The notes beneath the pieces were generated by a model, which was given only the letters and a program-made list of their open reading frames with translations, ran no database searches and was not told the DNA's origin. A stretch of 64,000 nt of DNA from Calothrix sp. NIES-4105 (lineage in GTDB: Bacteria > Cyanobacteriota > Cyanobacteriia > Cyanobacteriales > Nostocaceae): the NCBI RefSeq assembly GCF_002368415.1, contig NZ_AP018290.1, positions 8,361,717 to 8,425,716 on the forward strand, in the 5' to 3' direction. Position 1 is the first letter of the stretch, and each line of letters begins with the position of its first letter. The position numbers were made by a program, and so were the translations under genes. Positions 1 through 9,719 of this stretch are shown piece by piece.

Positions 1-1711
1 AGGTACGCTAGCAATACCAGGTGTTGGACCCATCATGCTTGCAGGTGCTACTGCAACGGCAATTGCGACTACACTCGCTGGAGCAGGTATTGGTGCAGCA
101 GCAGGTTCTTTGCTGGGAGGTTTGGTAGGTTTAGGAATCCCCGAAGAAGAAGCGCGCGGTTATAATTCACGAGTAGAGCGCGGACATTATTTAGTAATTG
201 TAGACGGCACCGCTTCAGAAATTGCAACTGCTGAAGCAATTATGCGCCGTCATGGTATTGAAGATTTTCAAGTTTATGACCAACCCGGACGTGAATACGA
301 TACAGCTTCGGTTGTAGCAGCACCTGTTGTAGCACCATATGACGCATCTGCTGTTCATCCTGCGGCTGTAGTTGCTCCCGTTTATAATTCTAATGTTCGT
401 TCATCGAACCCTTTGCATCGCAATAGACGCATAATTGGTGTATTTGAACATCGTCGCGACGCTGAAGCAGCTTTGACAGAACTGCGTGCTGCTGGTTTTT
501 CAATGGATGAAGTTTCCATTATAGGTAAAGATGCAGGTGGTAATGTTAATACTTCTGTAGGTGGTGCGACTGGTACAGACTTACGTGGTAATAAAGCTGA
601 CGATGGCGCCAAAGCAGGTGCAGCAACAGGCGCCGCTTTAGGTGGATTAGGTGGTTTACTAGTAGGTCTAGGCGCATTAGCAATTCCTGGAGTTGGACCA
701 GTACTATTAGGTGGAGCAGCGGCAACCGCACTCGCAACCGCAGCAACAGGTGCAGGTATCGGTGCAGCAGCTGGTGGTATCACTGGTGGACTTGTTGGTT
801 TGGGAATTCCTGAAAATAAAGCGCGCGTTTACAACGACAAACTCAACCGAGGCGACTATATAGTTATGGTTGACGCGACCGATGATGAAGTTCGTCGTGC
901 AGAAGCAATTCTTAGACGCCACAACATTCAAGACTACGATGTCTTCGATGCAACCGATGTCAGCGCATCACGTCGTGAAAGACCAGCTATGGACACGAAC
1001 CGTGTTGGCTACGCTAATACCAACTCACTATCTCGTGGCAGACGCATAATTGGTGTATTTGAACACCGTCGCGACGCTGAAGCGGCTTTAACCGAACTGC
1101 GCGATGCTGGATTCTCAATGGATGAAGTTTCCATCATTGGTAAAGATGCAGGTGGTAATGTTAATACTTCTGTAGGTGGTGCGACTGGTACAGACTTACG
1201 TGGTAATAAAGCCGATGATGGCGCCAAAGCAGGTGCAGCAACAGGCGCCGCTTTAGGTGGTTTAGGTGGTTTACTAGTGGGGTTGGGTGCATTAGCAATT
1301 CCTGGAGTCGGTCCAGTACTTCTAGGTGGAGCAGCGGCAACCGCACTTGCAACGGCAGCAACAGGTGCAGGTATCGGTGCAGCAGCTGGTGGTATCACTG
1401 GTGGACTTGTTGGTTTGGGAATCCCTGAAAACAAAGCGCGCGTTTACAACGACAAACTCAACCGGGGCGACTATATAGTTATGGTTGACGCGACCGATGA
1501 TGAAGTTCGTCGTGCAGAAGCAATCCTCAGACGCCACAACATTCAAGACTACGATGTCTTCGATGCAACCGATGTCAGTGCATCACGTCGTGAAAGACCA
1601 GCTATGGACACGAACCGCGCTGGGTATACTACTGATATTCCTACTACTACCGGAACCATCAACAGCGACGCGGATGTAATCATTATCGACCGTCGCGACG
1701 AAACAATCTAA
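1..1711 (+). CDS. General stress protein with repeated YflT-like modules (5' end outside window)
   Basis: The reading frame is open from base 2, before the first Met at 35, so the N-terminus lies outside the window. The protein repeats one module: an IIGVFEHRRDAEAALTEL segment like the YflT/general stress 17M family, a Gly/Ala-rich hydrophobic stretch (AGAATGAALGGLGGLLVGLG) that could enter a membrane, then GIPENKAR-YND and a short alpha/beta tail ending ILRRHNIQDYDVFD. One partial and two full copies are visible; the two full copies are almost identical in DNA. The family is linked to heat and salt stress in other bacteria; its biochemical role is unknown. The following BON lipoprotein and CAAD protein suggest an envelope or stress context. 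The glycine-rich part resembles glycine-zipper membrane segments. Confidence 0.75.
   Translation, partial: GTLAIPGVGPIMLAGATATAIATTLAGAGIGAAAGSLLGGLVGLGIPEEEARGYNSRVERGHYLVIVDGTASEIATAEAIMRRHGIEDFQVYDQPGREYDTASVVAAPVVAPYDASAVHPAAVVAPVYNSNVRSSNPLHRNRRIIGVFEHRRDAEAALTELRAAGFSMDEVSIIGKDAGGNVNTSVGGATGTDLRGNKADDGAKAGAATGAALGGLGGLLVGLGALAIPGVGPVLLGGAAATALATAATGAGIGAAAGGITGGLVGLGIPENKARVYNDKLNRGDYIVMVDATDDEVRRAEAILRRHNIQDYDVFDATDVSASRRERPAMDTNRVGYANTNSLSRGRRIIGVFEHRRDAEAALTELRDAGFSMDEVSIIGKDAGGNVNTSVGGATGTDLRGNKADDGAKAGAATGAALGGLGGLLVGLGALAIPGVGPVLLGGAAATALATAATGAGIGAAAGGITGGLVGLGIPENKARVYNDKLNRGDYIVMVDATDDEVRRAEAILRRHNIQDYDVFDATDVSASRRERPAMDTNRAGYTTDIPTTTGTINSDADVIIIDRRDETI
426..1640 (+). repeat. 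Tandem 615-bp coding duplication
   Basis: Bases 426-1040 and 1041-about 1640 are near-identical copies with a period of 615 bp (205 codons); most differences are silent third-position changes. Both begin at GACGCATAATTGGTGTATTT. The high identity points to recent duplication or gene conversion within the stress-protein gene. Confidence 0.9.
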
Positions 1712-1820
1712 TCCTTAGTCAGGGCAGGTCAACACAATTAACTTCGGTATAGACAGAATATTGTTCTAAACCTGTCCTCCCCGCTTCAACCAATATCAAA
1801 TCACAACAACATACAAGAAA

Positions 1821-2288
1821 ATGAAAAAGCTAACTTTACTCTTTATTAGTAGTGTTCTTGCTTTGGGTACTGCTGCCTGTCAACAGCCTGCTAAAACCAG
1901 TGCAGATGCTCCTAACGATGCGACAGCTAACGTTAATCAGATTCAAACACCTAGCGCTCAATCAACCGAAGCAGCTAAAGAAGACGCTCAAAGTCAAGTC
2001 CGACGCGATCAATTAAATGCTGATATTCAAGCGCGTGAACAGCGAAACAACATTGCAAATGCTGGTGCTAGTACAAACCGAAATCCAGGTGACCTTGCTA
2101 GCCAAGTTCGCTCGAAGCTAGAAGCAAACATTCCTAATGGTGCCCTTACTGTAGAAGGCGATAAAAATGGCGCAGTCACAGTTACGGGAACTGTGCCTAA
2201 AAAAGCCCAACTTGCCAAAATTGAACCTTTAGCAAAAGAAATCAAAGGGGTCACGAAGGTAGTTGTGAATGCAAAAGCTACCGAATAA
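1821..2288 (+). CDS. BON-domain lipoprotein
   Basis: A 155-residue precursor. Residues 1-20 form a lipoprotein signal peptide (MKKLTLLF... then LGTAAC), with Cys20 as the likely lipidated residue. A low-complexity, charged linker follows to about residue 90. Residues 90-152 form a BON domain (DLASQVRSKLEAN ... GAVTVTGTVPKKAQ ... GVTKVVVNA), the fold that binds phospholipid or envelope surfaces in OsmY-like proteins. The protein should sit in the periplasm anchored to a membrane. It is 109 bp downstream of the stress protein and is followed by a hairpin, so it may be its own transcription unit. No enzymatic residues are seen. Confidence 0.8.
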   Translation: MKKLTLLFISSVLALGTAACQQPAKTSADAPNDATANVNQIQTPSAQSTEAAKEDAQSQVRRDQLNADIQAREQRNNIANAGASTNRNPGDLASQVRSKLEANIPNGALTVEGDKNGAVTVTGTVPKKAQLAKIEPLAKEIKGVTKVVVNAKATE

Positions 2289-2316
2289 ATTTGGTAGTAA
2301 ACGCTCTGGCGTTCAT

Positions 2317-2370
2317 AAACCGAACGCAGGAAAAGTTATAAACCTATCCTACGGTCGGTTTACCTTTTAA
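2317..2370 (+). terminator. Hairpin terminator after the BON lipoprotein
   Basis: Bases 2317-2331 and 2347-2361 pair at 13 of 15 positions around a 15-base loop, followed by ACCTTTT. The position, 29 bp after a stop codon, fits a rho-independent terminator with a weak T tract. Confidence 0.55.
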
Positions 2371-2426
2371 TCATCTGAATTAACATCTAAAATAGAGAAA
2401 GTTGTATTACCATTAGGGGAATTACT

Positions 2427-2885
2427 ATGGAAACTCAAGAGCAACCACAATATATTAATCCTGATATCACTCCTGAAACAACTCCTACTAGTGTAAATGG
2501 TGTAGGAACAGTTGAAGTGCCTATAAAAGATGATTTACCAAAATTACTACCGGCATCCGAATCAACTACAACTCAATTACAGCAAATCAGTAATCAAATA
2601 GCTGTTTTTCTCGCGCGCTTACCCGATTATGTCGGTAACTTTTTTAACGACTACAAGCCGCAAATTACCACTGTTGCATTGATATTCGCAGCAATTATTT
2701 CAGTCAAGCTTGTATTCGCAGTACTCGATGCAGTTAATGATATTCCTTTGTTTGCAACTTTATTTGAGTTAGTTGGTATTGGTTATACAACTTGGTTTGT
2801 TTCCCGTTACCTGCTCAAAGCTTCCACACGTCAGGAATTAGCATCTGATTTCACCACTTTCAAAAATCAAATTCTCGGTCAATAA
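2427..2885 (+). CDS. CAAD-domain membrane protein
   Basis: A 152-residue protein with a disordered acidic N-terminus (1-60), a short amphipathic helix (ARLPDYVGNFFNDYK, about 63-78), two hydrophobic segments (about 80-102 and 106-126) and a conserved tail SRYLLKASTRQELASDFTTF. This matches the cyanobacterial aminoacyl-tRNA synthetase appended domain (CAAD), which also occurs free and resembles the plant CURT1 thylakoid-curvature proteins. It is therefore expected in thylakoid membranes. No synthetase is fused to it here, so it is the stand-alone type. Its partner is not evident from the neighbours. Confidence 0.85.
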   Translation: METQEQPQYINPDITPETTPTSVNGVGTVEVPIKDDLPKLLPASESTTTQLQQISNQIAVFLARLPDYVGNFFNDYKPQITTVALIFAAIISVKLVFAVLDAVNDIPLFATLFELVGIGYTTWFVSRYLLKASTRQELASDFTTFKNQILGQ

Positions 2886-2914
2886 GTATAAATTGCTTCA
2901 ATAACAATGTACTT

Positions 2915-2979
2915 GTAGAGACGCGATTTATCGCGTCTTTATATTTATGTAAATAAGACGCGATTTATCGCGTCTCTAC
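2915..2979. repeat. Paired interspersed palindromes (GTAGAGACGCGA type)
   Basis: Two copies of AGACGCGATTTATCGCGTCT, each itself a palindrome, lie at 2915-2938 and 2956-2979 with GTAGAG and CTCTAC at the outer ends, so the block is also one large inverted repeat. Related copies with GATTAATC centres occur near 41329 and 62227. It may act as a terminator for the CAAD gene. Confidence 0.8.
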
Positions 2980-3118
2980 ATTTTATATACCTTTTGGTTG
3001 ATAACTTTAACCAAAAGCATGAATATAATTCCCCTCTCAAGATAGTGTATTTTACGCTACGAAAACTTTACTCTTAATTTTATACATGAAGAAATTCTAT
3101 TAATCGGGAGAGGTTACG

Positions 3119-3520
3119 ATGGGTAACGCTAATCAAGGCATTGACTCACACGAGCGTGCAGAAAGAGATCAATACGATAGAGGTATTATCCCAGCAGAAA
3201 CTGCAGCGCGCAAAGAACGTGAAGGCGAACTCTTCAAAACAAAACCAACTGAAGAACGTGAAGCTGCTGCACTCACTGATGACCAAACTAGCTCAGGTAG
3301 TGTTCGTACAACAGACGGCTATACCGTAGATAATGAAGGTTTACTAAATAACTATGCAGTTGAACCAGAAATGTACTACGAAACACCTGGTGACGCGCGT
3401 CAAGTAATCGAAGAAGATAAACAAGCACGTCTTGAAGAATTGGCACAAATCAAGGACCATAGCGAAGGCGAATTAAGTATGGAAGATGACGAGCGCGGTA
3501 GAGGTACTGGTGCTGTTTAA
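3119..3520 (+). CDS. Acidic, probably disordered hypothetical protein
   Basis: A 133-residue protein, very rich in Glu, Asp, Arg, Lys and Gln, with no hydrophobic core, signal peptide or Cys. A strong ribosome-binding site (GGGAGAGG) precedes the ATG by seven bases, which supports it as a real gene. Composition is typical of intrinsically disordered or hydrophilin-like stress proteins. I do not recognise a named family. The neighbourhood of general stress and envelope genes hints at stress response, but no function can be assigned. Confidence 0.7.
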   Translation: MGNANQGIDSHERAERDQYDRGIIPAETAARKEREGELFKTKPTEEREAAALTDDQTSSGSVRTTDGYTVDNEGLLNNYAVEPEMYYETPGDARQVIEEDKQARLEELAQIKDHSEGELSMEDDERGRGTGAV

Positions 3521-3531
3521 TGTAATGTAAC

Positions 3532-3559
3532 GTAGAGACGTTACATGTAACGTCTCTAC
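3532..3559. terminator. Palindrome between convergent genes
   Basis: GTAGAGACGTTACAT and its reverse complement form a perfect 28-base palindrome between the converging acidic-protein and phosphoesterase genes. It belongs to the same GTAGAGACG repeat class as 2915-2979 and could end transcription from both sides, though no T tract follows. Confidence 0.45.
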
Positions 3560-3589
3560 ATACACATACATACGGTTTGATGGGATTCT

Positions 3590-5161
3590 TTACCTACCTA
3601 CAACAAATGGTTCCATCTCATACTTATTCCATTGCCTTTGATGCCATTCTGCTACCATTGGACGCACTACAAATTTAGGCACATCTCCAGCTAAAACATC
3701 TATACGTAAACATGAATATGGGCGCCGTTTTTGCAAAGATTGTCCGTTGCGACCAACAAAGAGACGCGAACTAGCAACCTTACGCCGTTGACCATTAAAT
3801 GTTTCCATCAAATCATTACCTTCTGGACGCTGACGACGCAAGCTAAAACCACTACCCCCGCAAACTATCCAATTAATACCCGAATCACCGTATCCAGTAT
3901 CTTGGGTTTGTAAGTATTCTAAACAATGCGCGTGACCGTTCAATACTAAATCAACAATGGGACGGTCTTTCCTTATTGAATTTACTTTACCTGCTACTTT
4001 ATTTAATACTTCACGTAACCGCTTGCGAACAGCTAATGTCTGTGCTTGCTGCCACTTTGTTGCTTCGGTTACATAAGGTGGATGGTGGAAAAATACTACC
4101 CTGCCCCTAACTTCTTTATTTTGCCAAGACTCAACTAACTTTGAACCAAACCATTCGAGTTGTTCGGTGTCGGTAACGCTTTGATTATTTTTCGGCGCCA
4201 GTTGCTTTTCAATATCAAAAGCCATTTCATCCATCTGTGTAATTCGTCCATGCAAATCATCAAGTTCTTCAGCTTCGTTTGGTTTCGATGGGTCAAGCTG
4301 AGATATTCTAGCTACAATTTGCTGTTTTTGCTGCTCTAACTCTTGAAGACGCACCTCAAGCTCTTGACGTTGCGCCAAACCTTCACTTGTTTTAGGTATT
4401 GGTAACGGGTCGTTGAACGTATTAGAATCAAGAGCAAAAAAATCTATATCACCATAGCGAAACATATAATATCGATTTGGTAAACGAGTAAATTTACCTG
4501 GTTCATACCTCAAACAATAACCACTATCTGTTTTTGCGTCGTAGTGGTTATCAAGGTGTTGTATTAATTGTTCATCAGAGTTAAATGCTTTGAGATAATC
4601 TATAAATGCTTTTGCATACGCATCACCTGCCCTCGAACCATGCAAACCAACATCTAAGTCAAGTTTTGACTTCAATAAACGTCGAATTGGCATTGTGCCT
4701 AAAGATACAATGCTCCAAAATATTGGTAAGTCATAATAATCGTGGTTTCCAGGCACAGGGATTATTGGCAGTTTGAAAGTCATCTTGTCGTAAGCAATAT
4801 TTTTATAATGCTTGGCGCCGACAAGAAACTCACGATAAGGTTTAATAAAATTTTGCGGGTAATATTCGCTTGACCCGACTAAATACATAACATCCCCTGT
4901 GTGGAGCATAAACCGACATTCGTCATGATGAGGAAGCATTAGTTCTGCGACTTGACGCTGCGGGTTGTGTGAGGTGTGCGAACCAGAACCGCTATCACCG
5001 ACAACAAGAAACGAAAATTCTTGTTCTGAAGCTTTTCCATCATCAAATACAAACTTTGTTTGGTCAATACCTCTATCAACCAGTAATGGGTCTTGCCAGC
5101 GTACCCGTTGATTCATTCTACGAATTTTTTCGGCAATTGCAACTTCAGAGGCTAGTTTCAT
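3590..5161 (-). CDS. Metallophosphoesterase family protein
   Basis: A 523-residue calcineurin-like phosphoesterase. The metal-binding signatures are in order: GDSG at 55-58, GDVMY at 89-93, GNHDYYD at 138-144, HHPPY at 359-363 and GHAH at 409-412. These residues would hold two metal ions and hydrolyse a phosphomonoester or diester. A Gln/Glu-rich coiled coil (about 262-322) is inserted between the third and fourth motifs. No signal peptide is seen, so it is probably cytoplasmic. The substrate cannot be told from sequence; the acid-phosphatase-like arrangement (GDSG, GDVMY) resembles purple acid phosphatase relatives. It is followed by the lipid kinase gene on the same strand upstream, 78 bp apart. 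Confidence 0.85.
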   Translation of the reverse strand: MKLASEVAIAEKIRRMNQRVRWQDPLLVDRGIDQTKFVFDDGKASEQEFSFLVVGDSGSGSHTSHNPQRQVAELMLPHHDECRFMLHTGDVMYLVGSSEYYPQNFIKPYREFLVGAKHYKNIAYDKMTFKLPIIPVPGNHDYYDLPIFWSIVSLGTMPIRRLLKSKLDLDVGLHGSRAGDAYAKAFIDYLKAFNSDEQLIQHLDNHYDAKTDSGYCLRYEPGKFTRLPNRYYMFRYGDIDFFALDSNTFNDPLPIPKTSEGLAQRQELEVRLQELEQQKQQIVARISQLDPSKPNEAEELDDLHGRITQMDEMAFDIEKQLAPKNNQSVTDTEQLEWFGSKLVESWQNKEVRGRVVFFHHPPYVTEATKWQQAQTLAVRKRLREVLNKVAGKVNSIRKDRPIVDLVLNGHAHCLEYLQTQDTGYGDSGINWIVCGGSGFSLRRQRPEGNDLMETFNGQRRKVASSRLFVGRNGQSLQKRRPYSCLRIDVLAGDVPKFVVRPMVAEWHQRQWNKYEMEPFVVGR

Positions 5162-5239
5162 AATTTCAAGGAGTTACTATCAAACAAAAATGGGGTAATG
5201 TACGCACGGAGCGAGCAAAAATTCCCCATTTCTATTTTC

Positions 5240-6196
5240 CTACTTTTCCTCAATTACCAAATTTGGTAATCCTTCCAGTTTTTCTACCGGTTCTGGCTCA
5301 TCAACGGTAGGAACAAAGATTTGTATAGCTTTAGGAAGACACTTAACCTCAACGGGCCCTGCTTCCATAACTTCTCCATCAACGACTACTTTTTGAGGAG
5401 GATTAGTTGTAATTTTAAACTGCTTCGCCCGCATGTAGCCAATGTCATCACGTTCGGCGCCCGAACCAGATGATGCACTTTGAAATAAATGAATCGCTGT
5501 TGCAATTGCAGCAGCTTTATTAGCAGGCGCCACAATTGTCAAATCCAGCAGCCCATCATCTACAACTATACCACCACTTCCTTGAGCTAGTACAGACGTT
5601 GGTGGCGCTGCATTGGCTACAGTTACAGCTGCTGCGGTCGTTTTAACTATCTTATCTTCGGTTTCTATCTCAACGTCAAAGTATTCTAACTCCCGCAGTT
5701 CCTTTAACCCTGCAAGTAAATAAGCCATTACACCTAAACGATTTTTAGCTTCGCGGTCAGCAGCTTCAACTGCTTCAGCTTCAAACCCAATACCAGCGAG
5801 CAGTACCATTGGGTGTCCATTACAATAAGCCGCATCAATTGTCCGCGTTAATCCCTGTAAAATAACTTCACAGGCGCCTGGAATTGTATCAGGAATGCCC
5901 AATGCATTTGCAAAAGCATTTGCCGTCCCGCGCGATATTATGCCAAATTTGACATCAGTACCAATAACAGCTTCAACTGCGGCACTAAGAGTACCATCTC
6001 CTCCAGACGCAATAATTGTATTAACTCCGCGCTTTACTGCTTCTACCGCAAGTTTGTCGGCGCCGACTTCTTTTGTAGTTACTTGAATATCAAGGCTTAT
6101 TTCTGGTTCCAAAATAGAGCGAATCTGTGTTAATTCTGCTTCTGGGTTTCCTTGACCAGCTACTGGGTTAAATATAAGACAAGCTGAACGGTTCAT
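5240..6196 (-). CDS. Diacylglycerol kinase family (YegS/BmrU-type) lipid kinase
   Basis: A 318-residue protein with the lipid-kinase nucleotide-binding signature: IFNPVAGQGN near residues 9-18 and SGGDGTLS at about 64-71, followed by GIISRGTANAFANALGIP and LLAGIGFEAE, all hallmarks of the DAGK catalytic domain. The C-terminal lobe contains VVDDGLLDLTIV and the VVVDGE segment typical of YegS/Rv2252/BmrU proteins. It should phosphorylate diacylglycerol or a related lipid at the inner membrane face. It shares strand with the downstream phosphoesterase, so the two could be co-transcribed. The C-terminal 20 residues (EPEPVEKLEG) are an acidic extension. Confidence 0.85.
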   Translation of the reverse strand: MNRSACLIFNPVAGQGNPEAELTQIRSILEPEISLDIQVTTKEVGADKLAVEAVKRGVNTIIASGGDGTLSAAVEAVIGTDVKFGIISRGTANAFANALGIPDTIPGACEVILQGLTRTIDAAYCNGHPMVLLAGIGFEAEAVEAADREAKNRLGVMAYLLAGLKELRELEYFDVEIETEDKIVKTTAAAVTVANAAPPTSVLAQGSGGIVVDDGLLDLTIVAPANKAAAIATAIHLFQSASSGSGAERDDIGYMRAKQFKITTNPPQKVVVDGEVMEAGPVEVKCLPKAIQIFVPTVDEPEPVEKLEGLPNLVIEEK

Positions 6197-6737
6197 AAAA
6201 TACTTTATAAAATATAATATTTTGTCAAATTTTAAGAAAAGCGCTGTTGATTACCAACTCTTAGACATATTATTTACCTATACAGAAAGCTCAGTCTTCC
6301 TTCTGCCGATAGGTTTATGCCCATCCCGATTGCTGAATATAATCAGTAGGTTGGCTCTTTGCTCCGCGCGCAACCCAACGAAACATCATTAAATATTGTG
6401 TTGAAATTTTATGTCGGGTTGGGTTCCTCCAGCCAACCTACATATAGAGTTAACTTTTATGAATATTTCTTAAGTGTATAACACTCGGCTTCATTTCTAG
6501 CTTTTATCGCTCTAAACCTTTACCTAGCTTCAGTTTTGGCTAATTTATCTTTGATATATCACTTTACAATATATACATTTTGAAGCAATATATTTAATAT
6601 TTTAACGTTACGTGCGTAAAGATATGTTAAAAGGTTAAAAATAAACTTGCCTCAAATCCACAAGGCATAGCTCAAATGGGTCATTCACTGCGGTAGTCTA
6701 GAAAAGTATTTAGTCTCCTGTTTTGATAAACCGCTTT
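6197..6737. other. Non-coding interval with an inverted repeat (6346-6441)
   Basis: This 541-bp divergent interval between the lipid kinase and hemC holds no plausible gene. GTAGGTTGGCT at 6346 and AGCCAACCTAC at 6431 form the ends of a 96-bp inverted-repeat element whose interior carries further pairing GGGTTGGGTT and AACCCAAC. This type of repeat is common in cyanobacterial intergenic DNA. The promoter of hemC must lie in the AT-rich part at 6450-6737, but no clear boxes can be assigned. Confidence 0.65.
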
Positions 6738-7709
6738 ATGACATCCGTTGTTTCCAGTCCCCAACGTACAATTCGCATTGGTTCTCGTAAAAGTCAACTA
6801 GCCCTAGTGCAAACGTACTGGGTACAAGAACAACTCCAGAAGAGCTTTCCAGAAATGAAATTTGAAGTCCACACAATGGCAACTCAAGGAGATAAAATCC
6901 TCGACGTAGCTTTAGCAAAAATTGGTGATAAAGGACTTTTCACGAAAGAACTCGAACTGGGGATGATAAACCAGGAGATTGACTTCGCTGTTCATTCGCT
7001 CAAAGATTTGCCAACTCGTTTACCCGAAGGTTTGGCATTGGCAGCAATTACCGAGCGTGAAAATCCTGCTGATGCTCTGGTTGTTCACGAAAAATATAAA
7101 GATAAACAAATTGATACACTCCCTCCTGGCGCCATTATTGGTTCTTCTTCGCTGCGACGGTTAGCGCAACTACGGCATCATTTCCCGCATTTAGAATTTA
7201 AAGATGTGCGGGGTAATTTAAATACTCGTTTAGCAAAATTAGACGCGGGTGAGTACGATGCTTTAATTTTGGCTGTAGCAGGGTTAGAGCGGTTAGGAAT
7301 GGGTGAGCGAGTGCATCAAGTTTTGCCTAAAGAAATATCACTTCACGCAGTTGGTCAAGGTGCATTAGGTATCGAGTGTCGAGCAGACGATACTGAGTTA
7401 ATATCAATGCTTAAAGCAATTGAACATCCTCAAACAAGAAACCGTTGCCTTGCCGAGCGTGCGTTTTTACGTGATTTAGAAGGTGGTTGTCAAGTTCCCA
7501 TCGGTGTAAACACTGAAATAACTGGTAACACACTTACCATTACAGGAATTGTCGCCAGCGTAGATGGTCAGAGATTTGTAAAAGATACCGTCTCTGGGGA
7601 ATCTAACGATGCCGAAAAATTAGGAACACAGTTGGCAGACTTATTACGTAGCAAGGGCGCCCAACCAATTCTCGAAGAAATCTTCCAAACCGTTCAACGT
7701 GGCTCATAA
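6738..7709 (+). CDS. hemC: Porphobilinogen deaminase (hydroxymethylbilane synthase)
   Basis: Catalyses head-to-tail condensation of four porphobilinogen units to hydroxymethylbilane, a shared step of haem, chlorophyll and bilin synthesis in the cytosol. A 323-residue protein from the ATG at 6738; a TTG 15 bases upstream is in frame but family alignments start near MTS...[17 protein letters not shown]. Visible signatures are [50 protein letters not shown] and LEGGCQVP, whose Cys251 attaches the dipyrromethane cofactor. Full length and intact. It is not in an operon with other tetrapyrrole genes here. Confidence 0.96.
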   Translation: MTSVVSSPQRTIRIGSRKSQLALVQTYWVQEQLQKSFPEMKFEVHTMATQGDKILDVALAKIGDKGLFTKELELGMINQEIDFAVHSLKDLPTRLPEGLALAAITERENPADALVVHEKYKDKQIDTLPPGAIIGSSSLRRLAQLRHHFPHLEFKDVRGNLNTRLAKLDAGEYDALILAVAGLERLGMGERVHQVLPKEISLHAVGQGALGIECRADDTELISMLKAIEHPQTRNRCLAERAFLRDLEGGCQVPIGVNTEITGNTLTITGIVASVDGQRFVKDTVSGESNDAEKLGTQLADLLRSKGAQPILEEIFQTVQRGS

Positions 7710-7803
7710 TTTCTGTACGGGCGGGTTTACCTATATCCTGGTACAAATCGGAAATTTAGGTGAACCCGCCCCTTCTAACTCCTGACTCATTACTTAAAAA
7801 TAG

Positions 7804-9276
7804 ATGCGAATATTATTTGTAGCAGCAGAAGCGGCGCCGATAGCCAAAGTCGGAGGAATGGGGGATGTCGTCGGGGCATTGCCAAAAATTTTGAGACGAA
7901 TGGGGCATGATGTCAGGATATTTTTGCCTTATTACGGCTTTTTACCTGACAAAATGGAAATTCCATCTGAACCTGTTTGGAAAGGTTACGCCATGTTTCA
8001 AAACTTTCATGTTTATGAAAGCGTGTTACCTGGTACTGATGTTCCGTTATATTTATTTGGACATCCGGCTTTTGACCCTCGTCGTATTTATGCTGGCGAA
8101 GATGAAGCTTGGCGGTTTACTTTCTTTTCTAACGGCGCCGCAGAATTTTGTTGGAACTATTGGAAACCAGAAATTGTTCACTGTCACGATTGGCATACAG
8201 GCATGATACCCGTGTGGATGCACCAATCACCGGATATTAGTACTGTATTTACAATTCATAACCTTGCATATCAAGGCCCTTGGCGCGGTTACTTAGAGAA
8301 AGTAACTTGGTGTCCGTGGTACATGCAAGGGCATAATGTAATGGCGGCAGCAGTACAATTTGCCGATAGAGTAAATACTGTATCTCCAACTTATGCCGAG
8401 CAAATCCAAACAGCAGCTTACGGCGAAAAAATTGAAGGATTACTATCATTCGTTAGCGGTAAATTATCAGGTATTTTAAACGGTATAGATACTGAAGTTT
8501 TTGACCCAAACAAAGATAAATATATACCTCAAAACTTCACCCCCGAAACTTTAGATAAGCGCAAAGCAAATAAAGTTGGATTACAAGAAGAAGTTGGATT
8601 AGAGGTCAACAGCAATGCCTTTTTGATTGGTATGGTAACACGCTTAGTCGAGCAAAAAGGAATAGATATAGTATTACAAATCCTAGAAAGATTATTGTCT
8701 TATACTGATTCTCAAATAGTATTATTGGGTACAGGCGATAGAAATTATGAAAGCCAAATGTGGCAAATGGCATCGCGTTTTCCAGGACGGGTAGCAACAT
8801 ATTTACTCTACAACGATGCTTTAGCACGGCGTATTTATGCAGGTAGCGATGGGTTTTTGATGCCAAGTCGCTTTGAACCTTGCGGTATTAGTCAAATGAT
8901 GGCATTGCGCTACGGCTCGATTCCTATCGTTCGTCGTACAGGGGGATTAGTCGATACAGTACAACATCATGACCCAATAAATGGAGTTGGTACGGGTTAC
9001 TGTTTTGACCGCTATGAAGCATTAGATTTATATACTTGTTTAATCCGCGCGTGGGAAGGTTATCGCTACAAACCCCAATGGCAAGCACTACAGCAACGCG
9101 CGATGCATCAAGACTTTAGTTGGTACCAATCAGCAAAGCAATACGTTAAATTGTACCGCTCCATACTTGGTTTGCCCGAAGAAGAGGAACAAAACACAGA
9201 AGAACAAAACACAGAAAAGCAAACACAACTTGAAGTTGTAACCGACGTACTAGAACCAGTTGCTAGTCCCAGCTAG
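7804..9276 (+). CDS. glgA: Glycogen synthase (ADP-glucose type)
   Basis: A 490-residue GT5 glycosyltransferase that extends alpha-1,4-glucan chains with ADP-glucose. The ADP-glucose-binding [10 protein letters not shown] motif is at 15-24; other signatures are [41 protein letters not shown] and [17 protein letters not shown] containing the catalytic EX7E pair. The C-terminal tail ([15 protein letters not shown]) is a short acidic repeat, unlike the conserved core, and is probably disordered. The spacing from hemC is 94 bp, and no shared operon is obvious. Cyanobacteria often have two glgA genes; which one this is cannot be decided here. Confidence 0.95.
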   Translation: MRILFVAAEAAPIAKVGGMGDVVGALPKILRRMGHDVRIFLPYYGFLPDKMEIPSEPVWKGYAMFQNFHVYESVLPGTDVPLYLFGHPAFDPRRIYAGEDEAWRFTFFSNGAAEFCWNYWKPEIVHCHDWHTGMIPVWMHQSPDISTVFTIHNLAYQGPWRGYLEKVTWCPWYMQGHNVMAAAVQFADRVNTVSPTYAEQIQTAAYGEKIEGLLSFVSGKLSGILNGIDTEVFDPNKDKYIPQNFTPETLDKRKANKVGLQEEVGLEVNSNAFLIGMVTRLVEQKGIDIVLQILERLLSYTDSQIVLLGTGDRNYESQMWQMASRFPGRVATYLLYNDALARRIYAGSDGFLMPSRFEPCGISQMMALRYGSIPIVRRTGGLVDTVQHHDPINGVGTGYCFDRYEALDLYTCLIRAWEGYRYKPQWQALQQRAMHQDFSWYQSAKQYVKLYRSILGLPEEEEQNTEEQNTEKQTQLEVVTDVLEPVASPS

Positions 9277-9287
9277 TTAATACAAAA

Positions 9288-9320
9288 CTCTTGTGGAGCG
9301 GCTGTCCCCAGCCGCCCTGC
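9288..9320. repeat. TCTTGTGGAGCGG-type interspersed hairpin
   Basis: CTCTTGTGGAGCGGCTG pairs internally with CAGCCGC just after the glgA stop. Related sequences with the same CTCTTGTGG or CCACAAGAG end are at 20163-20233, 29073-29103, 30511-30539 and 44043-44072, so this is a dispersed family usually placed directly after genes. Confidence 0.7.
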
Positions 9321-9346
9321 TTATAAAAATTAGTCATGTATCTTTT

Positions 9347-9378
9347 CACCACAGAGACTCAGAGCGCACAGAGAGGGA
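9347..9378. repeat. CACCACAGAG-type interspersed repeat
   Basis: TTTTCACCACAGAGACTCAG with a following CACAGAG run. Similar blocks lie at 42119-42152, 53742-53777 (reverse) and 62214-62270 (reverse), marking another dispersed non-coding family. Confidence 0.65.
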
Positions 9379-9491
9379 AAAAAAGGCACCCCCAACCACC
9401 CCATAAATATCTATGCTTTTAGTTTTTTTGTACTATAGGGGCTGGATTTTAAGATATAATATCAAGTGAATTTATCAAATATTTCGTTGAT

Positions 9492-9719
9492 ATGCATCAA
9501 GTTGATATATCCCAAGCAACAAGCTCTCCTAAAAGCTTATTTCAAACAGCACTCGATGGTAACGAAGTTATTATTACCCAAGATAACGAACCGATTTTAA
9601 AAATAGTTCGTTTAAACCAGCCAAAAAAGCGGCGCCAAAGTGGAAGCGCTAAAGGTTTGATTTGGATGTCTGATGATTTTGATGCACCCCTAGAAGAACT
9701 TGGCGAGTATATGGAATGA
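9492..9719 (+). CDS. Phd/YefM-type antitoxin (VapB-like partner of a dead VapC)
   Basis: A 75-residue protein with the Phd fold signature: VDISQATSSPKSLFQTALDGNEVIITQDNEPILKIVRL, a DNA-binding dimer that represses its own operon, followed by a C-terminal toxin-neutralising tail (IWMSDDFDAPLEELGEYME). The stop overlaps the start of the next gene by 3 bases (9716-9719), the usual antitoxin-toxin coupling. The downstream PIN-domain toxin is broken, so the antitoxin is now orphaned at this locus and could still regulate or neutralise a related toxin elsewhere. Confidence 0.85.
   Translation: MHQVDISQATSSPKSLFQTALDGNEVIITQDNEPILKIVRLNQPKKRRQSGSAKGLIWMSDDFDAPLEELGEYME

Noticed and set aside
6723-6737. 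TTG at 6723 as the hemC start
   Set aside because: The ATG at 6738 begins at the point where the conserved protein starts; the five extra residues have no support.
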